Source of the DNA: Hyphomicrobiaceae bacterium UBA4118
GTDB lineage: Bacteria > Pseudomonadota > Alphaproteobacteria > Rhizobiales > Methyloligellaceae
Length of the DNA stretch: 15,031 nucleotides
Assembly (NCBI GenBank): GCA_002383105.1
Contig: DFXC01000007.1
Coordinates: forward strand, 3,727-18,757
Direction of reading: 5' to 3'
Below the pieces are notes generated by a model that ran no database searches, was not told where the DNA came from, and saw nothing but the letters and a program-made list of their open reading frames with translations. Positions 6,391 to 15,031 of the stretch are shown piece by piece (within the stretch, counting starts at the first letter, position 1; the number at the start of each line of letters is the position of its first letter). Position numbers and translations under genes: made by a program.

Positions 6391-7536
6391 TTGAGCGGCT
6401 CAACCAAAAGACCTAGCTTGCGCCGGACTCCCCAGCCGCAGCCGATCAAGGCCGAGGCGTTGCTCAGCGCGCTGCCGCATCCGCTCCTCGTCATCGGTGA
6501 GGGCCTCAGGGTCGACTACGTCAACGCGGCCGCCGAGGACTTCTTCCAAATGAGCGCGAGCGTGCTCTGCCGCCGCTGCCTCACCGATGTGGTCGCCTTC
6601 GGCAGCCCGCTCATCGCGCTCGTCGAGCAGGTGCAACGGAACGGCACCACAGTCAACGAATATGGCGTGGACCTCGGCTCGTTCCGCTTCGAGGCGCCGA
6701 AGCTTGTCGACCTCTACGCGGGCCCTCTGGCCGAGTCGCCCGACTCGGTGATGATCATGCTGCAACAGCGCAGCATGGCGCAGATGATCGAGCGCCAGCT
6801 CACCCATCGCGGCGCTGCGCGCTCCGTCTCGGGTCTTGCCGCCGTGCTCGCTCACGAGATCAAGAACCCGCTCTCCGGCATCAGGGGCGCGGCGCAGCTC
6901 CTGGAAAGCGAGCGCACCGACAACGACCGCACCTTGACGCAGCTCATCTGCGCCGAGTCGGACCGCATCTGCAAACTCGTCGACCGCATGGAGATTTTCG
7001 GCGACGAGCGTCCGCTGCTGCGCGAGCCCGTCAATATCCATGACGTGCTCGACCACGTGAAGCAGATCGCCACCACCGGCTTCGCCCGCCAGATCAAGAT
7101 CGTCGAGAACTACGATCCCTCGCTGCCGCCCGTGCCGGGGAGCCGCGACAAGCTGATCCAGGTGTTCCTGAACCTCGTCAAGAACGCCGCCGAGGCGATC
7201 GGCGAGGAGAGGGCCGACGGCCAGATCACCCTCACCACGTCCTTCCGGCCGGGCGTACGTCTCTCGGTGCCGGGCAGCCAAGCCCGCGTCAGCCTGCCGC
7301 TGGAGATCGCGGTGGAGGACAACGGTTCAGGTGTCCCCACCGATCTCATGCCGCATCTGTTCGATCCCTTCGTCACCACCAAGCAATCCGGCACGGGGCT
7401 TGGGCTAGCGCTCGTGGCCAAGATCATCGGCGACCATGGCGGCATCATCGAATGCGACTCGCGGCCGCGCTTTACGGTGTTTCGCGCCCTGATGCCGATG
7501 TCCGAAAGCGAAGCGGTGCAAGGCGGGCAGGCATAG
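6391..7536 (+). CDS. ntrB: Nitrogen regulation sensor kinase NtrB
   Basis: Soluble histidine kinase/phosphatase that controls NtrC in response to nitrogen status, normally through PII. The product has 381 residues from the TTG at 6391, the usual length. An N-terminal PAS domain begins near [15 protein letters not shown] (about residues 24-38). The phospho-acceptor His155 lies in [17 protein letters not shown]. The N box NLVKN is at 261-265, the DNGSGVP segment follows, and the G box GTGLGLALV starts at 334. There are no membrane segments. The TTG start is supported by AAAGGA (6377-6382) 8 nt upstream; another in-frame TTG at 6340 lies in the operator region and is less likely. ntrC starts 5 nt after the stop, so the two are co-transcribed. 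The dusB gene often found upstream is missing. Confidence 0.93.
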   Translation: MSGSTKRPSLRRTPQPQPIKAEALLSALPHPLLVIGEGLRVDYVNAAAEDFFQMSASVLCRRCLTDVVAFGSPLIALVEQVQRNGTTVNEYGVDLGSFRFEAPKLVDLYAGPLAESPDSVMIMLQQRSMAQMIERQLTHRGAARSVSGLAAVLAHEIKNPLSGIRGAAQLLESERTDNDRTLTQLICAESDRICKLVDRMEIFGDERPLLREPVNIHDVLDHVKQIATTGFARQIKIVENYDPSLPPVPGSRDKLIQVFLNLVKNAAEAIGEERADGQITLTTSFRPGVRLSVPGSQARVSLPLEIAVEDNGSGVPTDLMPHLFDPFVTTKQSGTGLGLALVAKIIGDHGGIIECDSRPRFTVFRALMPMSESEAVQGGQA

Positions 7537-7541
7537 ACTTC

Positions 7542-8984
<1,443 letters not shown>

Positions 8985-9020
8985 TCCACCTCCCGTCGTC
9001 CCAAAAAGCGACGATCGCTA

Positions 9021-9039
9021 GGGGCCGCATGGCGGCTCC
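9021..9039 (+). other. Stem-loop between ntrC and ntrY
   Basis: GGGGCCGC (9021-9028), loop ATG, then GCGGCTCC (9032-9039) can form an 8-bp stem with one G-U pair. It lies 36 nt after the ntrC stop. No T-tract follows on the + strand, so it is not a classical intrinsic terminator. It could stabilise the ntrBC mRNA 3' end or attenuate read-through into ntrYX. Confidence 0.45.
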
Positions 9040-9059
9040 CCCACCTGTAGCATTATGCA

Positions 9060-9087
9060 CACAATGTCGCCAAAGCGCCACATTGTG
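9060..9087. promoter_or_regulatory. Inverted repeat upstream of ntrY
   Basis: CACAATGT (9060-9067) and ACATTGTG (9080-9087) are perfect 8-bp inverted arms with a 12-nt spacer. The region ends about 68 nt before the ntrY ATG. TATGCA (9054-9059) and TGCATCATA (9095-9103) flank it. The CACAAT/ATTGTG elements also occur in the palindrome upstream of ntrB. No T-run follows, so an operator is more likely than a terminator. No good -10/-35 pair could be assigned. Confidence 0.45.
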
Positions 9088-9155
9088 ATCTTATTGCATC
9101 ATACTTGAGGACGCTCCCAAAGCTAAGGACCGGCAAGGTCCAGGGAGGGAGGGGA

Positions 9156-11567
9156 ATGCGGTTGCGTAGCGTCTTCCAATCCTTGCGCAAAGCGGCCAAA
9201 CCCAAGACGCCTGGGCACCCGCACGAAGCCATGATCCAGCCTCCGGGCGATACGGGAAGTTCCGACCGGATCTCGCCTCCCGGCGCCCAACGCGACCCCG
9301 CAAGCTCGCGCCGCCGTCTGCCCTTCACGCTCGGCCTGATCACCATGGTGGTCTCGCTGTGCTCGGGCCTTGCCACCTACGTCATCCTGACCGGCCTCAC
9401 CCCCATCGTGCCGACGCACCTTGTGGTGGTGGGGGTGCTCCTTATCAACCTCGTGCTCGTGCTGGCGATGGTGATGATCATCGCCTGGCAGGTGACCGGG
9501 CTGTGGCTCGCCCGGCGCCGGCAGGTAGCGGGCGCCCAGCTCCATGTCCGCATCGTCAGCCTGTTCAGCGTCATCGCCGTCCTGCCTGCGATCCTGCTTG
9601 CCGTCTTTGCCAGCATCTCGCTCGACCGCGGCCTCGACCATTGGTTCTCCGTCCGCACCAAATCCATCATCCAGAACTCGATCGACGTGGCGACCGCCTA
9701 TCTCCAGGAGCATGGCCAGGTGATCCGCGCCGACACGGTCGGCATGGCCAAGGACATCGACGAGGCGGTCGAGCTCGTGAAGTCGCAGCCGCAAGGCTTC
9801 GGCAATTTCCTGACCGCGCAGGCCGCCATCAGGGCGCTCCCCATCGCCTATCTGATCGACGGCGATGGCAAGGTCCTCGCCACCGCGGCTTCGGTGCCGG
9901 ACTTCCCCTACCGGGCTCCGCCAAAGGAGGCCATGGACCTTGCCAAGAAGGGCCAGGTGATCGTGATCGCGCCGGGCCAGACGAGCATGGTCGGCGCCAT
10001 CAAGAGCCTGCAGAACTTCGACGACACCTTCCTCTACGTGATCCGGCCGGTGAACGCGCGCGTGCTGCAGCAGCTGCGCGAGACCCGCGCCAATGTCGCC
10101 GAGTATCAGCTGCTCGAGCAGCGCCGCGCCGGCGTCCAGGTGGCCTTCGGGCTGATGTATGTGACGATCGCCTTGACGCTTCTCCTTTCGGCCATCTGGA
10201 TCGGCATGTGGTTCGCCAATCGGCTGGTGGCGCCGATCCGCCAGCTCATGGGCGCGGCGCAACAGATCTCGGAAGGCAACCTTGCTGTTGAGGTCGCCGT
10301 CGATCCTGCCGACGGAGACCTTGCCGTGCTCGGCTCGACCTTCAACACCATGACCTCCGAGCTCAGAAGCCAGCGCGACGAGCTGGTCGGCGCCAATACC
10401 GCGCTCGACGAGCGCCGGCGTTTCATGGAGGCGGTGCTGTCGGGCGTGACCGCTGGCGTCGTCGGCGTCGACCCCGACGGCACCATCACCCTCGTCAACC
10501 GCTCCGCCGAAACGCTGCTCAAGGTGAAAGAAGCCGACTTCCGCGGCCAGCCGTTGTCAAAGGCGGTTCCCGAGTTTGGCCCGCTTCTGAAGCGCGCGCA
10601 GAAGCAGGGAAGGCGGCTCGTCACCGACCAGATCGCGCTTAGGCGGGCAGGCTCCGAGCGCAATTTTGCGGTGCGTGTCACGAGCGAAGGGGTGGGCCAG
10701 GAGGCACAAGGCTACGTGGTGACCTTCGACGACATGACCGAGCTCGTCAGTGCGCAGCGCAGCACCGCCTGGGCTGACGTCGCCCGGCGCATTGCCCATG
10801 AGATCAAGAACCCGCTCACCCCGATCCAGCTTTCCGCCGAGCGCATCCGCCGCAAATACGGCGATTCCATCACCAAGGACCGTGAGGTGTTCGATCAATG
10901 CACCGACACCATCATCCGCCAGGTGTCGGATATCGGCCGCATGGTCGACGAGTTCTCGGCCTTCGCGCGCATGCCGAAGCCGGTGATGGAGCACCACGAC
11001 ATCCGCGAGATCGTGCGCGAGGCGGTGTTCCTGTTCCAGGTGAGCCGGCCCGAGATCGTCTTCGAGCTTGATCTCCCCGACAAGCCGGTGGTGACGCTGT
11101 CCGATCGCCGCCTCCTGACCCAAGCCGTGACCAACCTCGTCAAGAATGCCAGCGAGGCGATCGACTCGGCGGTCGAGGCCGATCCTGCCCGCGCCGGCAC
11201 GGGCCATATCGTGGCCAAGGTTTGCACCAAAGGCGACCGCATGCAGATCACGGTCATCGACAATGGCTGCGGCCTGCCAAAGGAGAACCGCGAGCGCCTG
11301 GTCGAGCCTTACATGACCACTCGTGCCAAAGGCACCGGGCTTGGGCTCGCCATCGTGCAGCGGATCACCGAGCAGCATGGCGGCACGTTGCATCTTGCCG
11401 ATGCGCCGCGACGAAACGGGAAGATCGAAGGAGCTTCAGTGCGCATGGACTTGCCGATCGGGGAACGGGACGACGCGCGCGCCGGCGAGACGATGTCCGA
11501 GCCGGGCGCTCCGATCCATGCGCCTGAGGCCGCAGAGGAAGAAGAGGAAGTGACCCATGGCGTCTGA
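9156..11567 (+). CDS. ntrY: Membrane-bound nitrogen sensor kinase NtrY
   Basis: Inner-membrane histidine kinase of the NtrY family, partner of NtrX, linked in other alphaproteobacteria to nitrogen metabolism, redox sensing and envelope control. It has 803 residues. A ~55-residue Pro-rich cytoplasmic N-terminus precedes three membrane helices (about 56-81, 88-116 and 131-155). An extracytoplasmic sensor domain (~160-325), a fourth helix (~328-352) and a HAMP domain follow. Then come a PAS domain (from ~423, MEAVLSGVTAGVVGVDPDG) and the kinase core with phospho-acceptor His548 in [12 protein letters not shown]. The N box NLVKNASEA is near 659 and GTGLGLAIV near 726. The ATG at 9156 is supported by the purine-rich AGGGAGGGAGGGG at 9142-9154; an in-frame TTG at 9105 is rejected. 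It ends in an acidic tail (EEEEEV) whose codons supply the ntrX ribosome binding site, and it overlaps ntrX by 11 nt. Confidence 0.95.
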   Translation: MRLRSVFQSLRKAAKPKTPGHPHEAMIQPPGDTGSSDRISPPGAQRDPASSRRRLPFTLGLITMVVSLCSGLATYVILTGLTPIVPTHLVVVGVLLINLVLVLAMVMIIAWQVTGLWLARRRQVAGAQLHVRIVSLFSVIAVLPAILLAVFASISLDRGLDHWFSVRTKSIIQNSIDVATAYLQEHGQVIRADTVGMAKDIDEAVELVKSQPQGFGNFLTAQAAIRALPIAYLIDGDGKVLATAASVPDFPYRAPPKEAMDLAKKGQVIVIAPGQTSMVGAIKSLQNFDDTFLYVIRPVNARVLQQLRETRANVAEYQLLEQRRAGVQVAFGLMYVTIALTLLLSAIWIGMWFANRLVAPIRQLMGAAQQISEGNLAVEVAVDPADGDLAVLGSTFNTMTSELRSQRDELVGANTALDERRRFMEAVLSGVTAGVVGVDPDGTITLVNRSAETLLKVKEADFRGQPLSKAVPEFGPLLKRAQKQGRRLVTDQIALRRAGSERNFAVRVTSEGVGQEAQGYVVTFDDMTELVSAQRSTAWADVARRIAHEIKNPLTPIQLSAERIRRKYGDSITKDREVFDQCTDTIIRQVSDIGRMVDEFSAFARMPKPVMEHHDIREIVREAVFLFQVSRPEIVFELDLPDKPVVTLSDRRLLTQAVTNLVKNASEAIDSAVEADPARAGTGHIVAKVCTKGDRMQITVIDNGCGLPKENRERLVEPYMTTRAKGTGLGLAIVQRITEQHGGTLHLADAPRRNGKIEGASVRMDLPIGERDDARAGETMSEPGAPIHAPEAAEEEEEVTHGV

Positions 11568-12954
11568 CATCCTGGTCGTCGATGACGAGGCCGATATCAG
11601 GGAGCTGATCGCAGGCATTCTCGAGGATGAAGGTCACGCGACGCGGCTTGCCAAGGACAGCGACGAGACCCTCAAGGTGATCGAGGAGCGGCGCCCCTCC
11701 TTGGTGATCCTCGACATCTGGCTGCAAGGCTCCAAGCTCGACGGGCTTGAGCTGCTCGACCGCATCAAGAAGGCCCACCCCGACCTGCCGGTCATCATCA
11801 TCAGCGGTCACGGCAATATCGAGACCGCGGTGGCGGCGATCAAGCGCGGCGCCTACGACTATATCGAGAAGCCGTTCAAGGCCGACCGACTCGTGCTGAT
11901 CACGGCCCGCGCGCTGGAGGCTTCGCGGCTAAGGCGTGAGAACCGCGAGCTCCGCGAGCGCAGCACCTATTCGTTCGAGATGATCGGTCACTCGGCCGCC
12001 ATCAATCAGCTCCGCCAAGCCATCGAGAAGGTGGCCCCGACCAATAGCCGCGTCCTGATCACCGGGCCGTCCGGCTGCGGCAAGGAGCTCGCCGCGCGCG
12101 TCATGCATGCGAAGTCGGCGCGCGCCGACGGTCCGTTCGTGGTCTTGAACGCCGCCGCCATGGTGCCCGACCGCGTGGAGCTTGAGCTGTTCGGCACCGA
12201 GGAGGGGGCGGGCTCCGGGCCCCGCAAAGTGGGGGCGCTCGAGGAAGCCCATAACGGCACGCTCTACATGGACGAGGTGGCCGACATGCCGCTTGAGACG
12301 CAAGCCAAGATCTTGCGTGTGCTCGTGGAGCAGCGCTTCCAAAGGCTCGGCGGCGGACCCAAGGTGCATGTCGATGTGCGGGTGGTCTCCTCGACGAGCC
12401 ACGATTTGCAGAAGGAGATGTCGTCGGGGCGCCTGCGCGAGGATCTCTTTCATCGCCTGAACGTGGTGCCGATCAAAGTGCCGGGGCTCTCCGATCGGCG
12501 TGAGGACGTGCCCGAGCTCGTGCGCTATTTCGTGCAAGCCGTCTCGGTGGCCTCCGGCCTGCCGCCTCGCCGCATCGGCGAGGACGCCATGGCGGTGCTG
12601 CAGTCGCACGACTGGCCGGGCAATGTGCGCCAGCTCCGCAACAACATCGAGCGGCTGATGATTCTCGTGGGCGGAGATCCCGACTCCATCATTACCGCCG
12701 AGATGCTGCCGGAGGAGATCATTTCACCCGTCCCTTTATCGCCGAACGGGGCAGGGGGTGAACATCTGATGTCACTTCCTTTGCGCGACGCGCGGGAGAT
12801 TTTCGAGCGGGAATACCTTCTGGCCCAAGTTAACCGTTTTGGCGGCAACATCTCGCGCACGGCCGAGTTCGTCGGTATGGAGCGATCGGCGCTGCATCGC
12901 AAACTGCGCGCCCTTGGCGTCAATTCCAATGAAAGAAGCCCGGCCATGCGCTAG
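11557..12954 (+). CDS. ntrX: Response regulator NtrX (AAA+ type, no GAFTGA)
   Basis: NtrC-family regulator of 465 residues, cognate to NtrY. The receiver domain has DDE (9-11), phospho-acceptor Asp53 in VILDIWLQGSKLDG and Lys105. The AAA+ domain has Walker A GPSGCGKE (170-177), Walker B GTLYMDEVAD (234-243) and WPGNVRQL (353-360). In the position of GAFTGA it has GTEEGAGSGPRKVGAL (213-228), so sigma54 contact should be lost. This loss is known for alphaproteobacterial NtrX, which acts at other promoters. The Fis-type helix-turn-helix spans about 428-452 (FGGNISRTAEFVGMERSALHRKL). The start overlaps ntrY by 11 nt, with GAGGA (11544-11548) 8 nt upstream, so translation is probably coupled. Confidence 0.95.
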   Translation: MASDILVVDDEADIRELIAGILEDEGHATRLAKDSDETLKVIEERRPSLVILDIWLQGSKLDGLELLDRIKKAHPDLPVIIISGHGNIETAVAAIKRGAYDYIEKPFKADRLVLITARALEASRLRRENRELRERSTYSFEMIGHSAAINQLRQAIEKVAPTNSRVLITGPSGCGKELAARVMHAKSARADGPFVVLNAAAMVPDRVELELFGTEEGAGSGPRKVGALEEAHNGTLYMDEVADMPLETQAKILRVLVEQRFQRLGGGPKVHVDVRVVSSTSHDLQKEMSSGRLREDLFHRLNVVPIKVPGLSDRREDVPELVRYFVQAVSVASGLPPRRIGEDAMAVLQSHDWPGNVRQLRNNIERLMILVGGDPDSIITAEMLPEEIISPVPLSPNGAGGEHLMSLPLRDAREIFEREYLLAQVNRFGGNISRTAEFVGMERSALHRKLRALGVNSNERSPAMR

Positions 12955-13003
12955 CCCGGTCGTGCTCTGAAGCGTCTAGGGGGGCCGCCGGCAAGGGTCT
13001 TCC

Positions 13004-13033
13004 GCAATCAGCCCTCTTGCGGGATTGCCTTTT
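13004..13033 (+). terminator. Candidate intrinsic terminator after ntrX
   Basis: GCAATC (13004-13009) and GATTGC (13023-13028) form a stem followed by CTTTT (13029-13033). An alternative stem, CCGCAA (13002-13007) with TTGCGG (13017-13022), competes with it. The mutually exclusive pairings and short T-run make this a weak or conditional terminator between ntrX and hfq. Confidence 0.4.
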
Positions 13034-13046
13034 AATCGCGTCTAAT
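13017..13046 (+). promoter_or_regulatory. Candidate promoter of hfq
   Basis: TTGCGG (13017-13022) and TCTAAT (13041-13046) are separated by 18 nt. The -10 matches TATAAT at 5/6, the -35 keeps only TTG. It would start transcription about 70 nt before hfq and overlaps the candidate ntrX terminator. Confidence 0.3.
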
Positions 13047-13124
13047 GCGCCTCGGCTGGCCGGGCAGGGCGATTCCAGTGCCATCCGACAGGCGTAAGCG
13101 TGGACCAAAGGGACGGGGAAGCCC

Positions 13125-13379
13125 ATGGCGACAGAGCGCGCGCAAAGTCTTCAAGACACTTTTCTCAACCATGTTCGCAAGAACAAGACGCCACTGACGA
13201 TATTTCTCGTCAACGGCGTGAAGCTGCAGGGCGTCGTAACCTGGTTCGATAATTTCTGCGTTTTGCTCCGGCGGGACGGGCATTCTCAGCTCGTCTACAA
13301 GCACGCGATCTCGACCATCATGCCAGGTCAACCCATCCAGCTCTCAGACATCAGCGACGCGGAAGGTGCCGCCGAGTAA
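13125..13379 (+). CDS. hfq: RNA chaperone Hfq
   Basis: Hexameric Sm-like RNA chaperone that pairs small RNAs with mRNAs. The 84-residue protein has Sm1 in [21 protein letters not shown] (about 22-42) and Sm2 with YKHAIS (58-63), the Hfq signature at the U-binding proximal pore. The short C-terminal tail (about 15 residues, ending [11 protein letters not shown]) is acidic, as in alphaproteobacterial Hfq. The ATG at 13125 follows a GGGGA (13115-13119) at 5 nt. A 170-nt gap separates it from ntrX. The hflX frame begins at the base after the hfq stop codon. Confidence 0.97.
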   Translation: MATERAQSLQDTFLNHVRKNKTPLTIFLVNGVKLQGVVTWFDNFCVLLRRDGHSQLVYKHAISTIMPGQPIQLSDISDAEGAAE

Positions 13380-14789
13380 TTGCGTCCGACCGACCCGAGA
13401 CAGCTGAAGCGCAAGAAGGAGCGGACGGGGCGCGAGGTTGGCCGCGCGCGCGCGCAAGGGCGCGTCAAGGCGGTGGTGCTGGTGCCCGTTCTCGACAAGA
13501 GACAGGGCAGAGGCGCTCGCGCCACGTTGAGCCGGGACGCTTCCGAGCGATCGCCGCAAGCGCGCCTTGACGAGGCGGTTGGCCTTGCCGCTTCCATCGA
13601 CCTCGACATGCGGGCGAGCGGCCTCGTGCCCCTGACCCAGCCGCGGCCGGCGACGCTATTCGGCTCCGGCAAGGTCGAGGAGCTGCAGGGTCTCATCCGC
13701 GCCGAGGACGCGGCGCTCGTCATCGTCGATCATCCGTTGACCCCCGTGCAGCAGCGCAATCTCGAGACGGCGTGGAACGCCAAGGTGCTCGACCGCACCG
13801 GTCTCATCCTCGAGATCTTCGGGCAGCGGGCACGGACGCGGGAAGGGCGCCTGCAAGTCGAGCTCGCCCATCTCGTCTATCAGAAGAGCCGGCTGGTGCG
13901 GTCCTGGACGCATCTTGAGCGCCAGCGCGGCGGCTTCGGCTTTCTCGGCGGCCCCGGCGAGACCCAGATCGAAACCGACCGCCGCATCATAGGCGAGCGC
14001 ATCGACGTCATCCGCAAGGAGCTCGCCCAGGTGCGGCGCACCCGTGGCCTGCATCGAAAGTCGCGCCAGCGCGTGCCGTATCCGGCGATAGCCCTGGTCG
14101 GTTACACCAATGCCGGCAAGTCGACGCTGTTCAACGCGCTGACCGGCGCCTCGGTGCTGGCCGAGGATACGCTGTTCGCCACGCTCGACCCGACCTTTCG
14201 ATCCTTGCCCCTTCCCGGCGGCTCGAAGGCGCTCCTCTCCGACACCGTGGGTTTCATCTCGGACTTGCCGACCACGCTGATCGCGGCCTTTCGCGCCACC
14301 CTCGAGGAGGTGCTCGAAGCCGACCTCATCGTGCATGTTCGCGACATCGCCGACGCGGCAAGCGGAAGCCAGCGCGTCGACGTGAACGTTGTGCTAGCCG
14401 AGCTTGGCATCGATGCAAAAGGAGAGCCCGACCGGCTGCTCGAGGTCTGGAATAAGGCCGATCTCCTCGATGAACACGCCTTGCAGCGCGCCGGGAACGA
14501 GGCGCCCCGCGCCGGCGCGGTCCTCGTCTCGGCGGCGACGGGGATCGGGCTCGACGCCTTGCGCAGCGCGATCGAGCGGAAGCTCAATCGCCGCCGCGAG
14601 ACCATCGAGATTGCACTCAGGCCCGAGGAGGGCGCGCTGTCGAATTGGATCTACGAGAATTGCGAGGTGATCGAGCGGTCGATGCTGGGCGAGGGGGTGA
14701 CCTCCTTGCGCATCCGCATTGCACCTGAGAAACGGGAGAGGCTTGCCCGCCTCGCCGGCCCCGCCCGTCTGCATCTCGCAAGGGAATAG
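13380..14789 (+). CDS. hflX: GTPase HflX
   Basis: Ribosome-associated GTPase that splits stalled 70S ribosomes in other bacteria. It has 469 residues from the TTG at 13380. The HflX N-terminal domain carries VDHPLTPVQQRNLE and the glycine-rich linker GGFGFLGGPGETQIETDRR. The G domain has G1 GYTNAGKST (241-249), G3 DTVGF and G4 NKAD, followed by a C-terminal domain. The hfq stop codon TAA (13377-13379) is in the same frame and directly precedes the TTG, so the protein cannot start earlier. A later GTG (for example in KAVVLVPVLD near residue 31) remains possible. The N-terminal 30 residues are basic and poorly conserved. The ribosome binding site may be GGAAGG (13361-13366), somewhat far away, so re-initiation after hfq is likely. 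Confidence 0.93.
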   Translation: MRPTDPRQLKRKKERTGREVGRARAQGRVKAVVLVPVLDKRQGRGARATLSRDASERSPQARLDEAVGLAASIDLDMRASGLVPLTQPRPATLFGSGKVEELQGLIRAEDAALVIVDHPLTPVQQRNLETAWNAKVLDRTGLILEIFGQRARTREGRLQVELAHLVYQKSRLVRSWTHLERQRGGFGFLGGPGETQIETDRRIIGERIDVIRKELAQVRRTRGLHRKSRQRVPYPAIALVGYTNAGKSTLFNALTGASVLAEDTLFATLDPTFRSLPLPGGSKALLSDTVGFISDLPTTLIAAFRATLEEVLEADLIVHVRDIADAASGSQRVDVNVVLAELGIDAKGEPDRLLEVWNKADLLDEHALQRAGNEAPRAGAVLVSAATGIGLDALRSAIERKLNRRRETIEIALRPEEGALSNWIYENCEVIERSMLGEGVTSLRIRIAPEKRERLARLAGPARLHLARE

Positions 14790-14795
14790 GCGTTA

Positions 14796-15031
14796 TCAGC
14801 GCCCACCTTCCCACGGCGCCCGCGACGTGTGACGGATATGCAGGATTTGGATCGCATCACGTGCGACGCGATAGAAGATGCGGTAGGGGTGGCGGGTAAG
14901 CGCCACCACCCGGATGTCGCTGCCGAACTCGACCGGGGGTGCAACTCTGGGCCAGGCGCTCAGGCGGGCAATGGCTTCGTCAACGTGTCGAAGCAGTGGC
15001 TCAATGGCTGCCGGGCGTTCCGAGGCTAACC
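14796..15031 (-). CDS. RelE/ParE family toxin, 3' part
   Basis: The last 77 codons of a gene whose 5' end lies beyond the right edge. The visible product ends with RHPYRIFYRVARDAIQILHIRHTSRAPW. The pattern Y-R-hydrophobic-x-Y-R-V followed by I-x-I-L-H-I-R-H is characteristic of RelE/ParE toxins of type II toxin-antitoxin pairs. Upstream, PLLRHVDEAIARLSAWP fits the helix before the beta sheet. Whether the target is gyrase (ParE-like) or ribosome-bound mRNA (RelE-like) cannot be told. The antitoxin gene would normally lie upstream, outside the window. The stop codon is 6 nt from that of the convergent hflX. Confidence 0.8.
   Translation of the reverse strand, partial: LASERPAAIEPLLRHVDEAIARLSAWPRVAPPVEFGSDIRVVALTRHPYRIFYRVARDAIQILHIRHTSRAPWEGGR

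Noticed and set aside
9083..9098. Possible sigma54 promoter of ntrY (TTGTGATC then TTGCA)
   Set aside because: The -12-like TTGCA is good, but the required GG of the -24 element is TG and the rest does not match.
14651..14944. 97-codon open frame on the - strand near the right end
   Set aside because: It overlaps hflX and is out of frame with the recognisable RelE/ParE toxin on the same strand.

Overview
The window looks like core chromosome of a GC-rich alphaproteobacterium, probably Hyphomicrobiales (Rhizobiales). The reasons are the fused ispDF gene, the order pdhC-lpd-(GlsB)-lipA-ratA/coq10-pncC-ispDF, and the adjoining ntrB-ntrC-ntrY-ntrX-hfq-hflX cluster. This gene order is known from that group. 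The genus cannot be fixed from the sequence alone. Codon use and base composition look uniform, and no insertion sequence, phage gene, tRNA, rRNA or CRISPR array was seen.

Left part (1-4521, + strand) concerns lipoate-dependent pyruvate oxidation. It holds the 3' end of the pyruvate dehydrogenase E2 gene (pdhC), then the E3 dihydrolipoamide dehydrogenase gene (lpdA). Two small GlsB/YeaQ/YmgE-type membrane proteins in tandem follow, then lipoyl synthase (lipA) and a START-fold RatA/Coq10 protein. LipA makes the lipoyl cofactor that E2 carries and E3 re-oxidises.

Middle part (4510-6206, - strand) holds ispDF, a bifunctional enzyme of the MEP isoprenoid pathway. It is coupled through an ATGA overlap to pncC, a stand-alone CinA C-terminal amidohydrolase. 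The 3' end of pncC overlaps the 3' end of the RatA gene.

Right part (6391-12954, + strand) holds two nitrogen-related two-component pairs. NtrB/NtrC is a soluble kinase with a sigma54 activator that keeps GAFTGA. NtrY/NtrX is a membrane kinase with a regulator that has lost GAFTGA. hfq and hflX follow; their reading frames abut with no spacer. At the right edge, convergent with hflX, is the 3' portion of a RelE/ParE-type toxin gene.

The most interesting non-coding DNA is the AT-rich intergenic region 6207-6390 between the divergent genes ispDF and ntrB. It carries a 17-bp NtrC-like dyad and a perfect 14-bp palindrome placed over candidate -10 elements for both directions. Related CACAAT/ATTGTG elements recur upstream of ntrY. 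The dusB (nifR3) gene that usually precedes ntrB in this group is absent here. I found no convincing undescribed multi-gene system; the window is mostly conserved housekeeping and regulatory genes with some unusual junctions.
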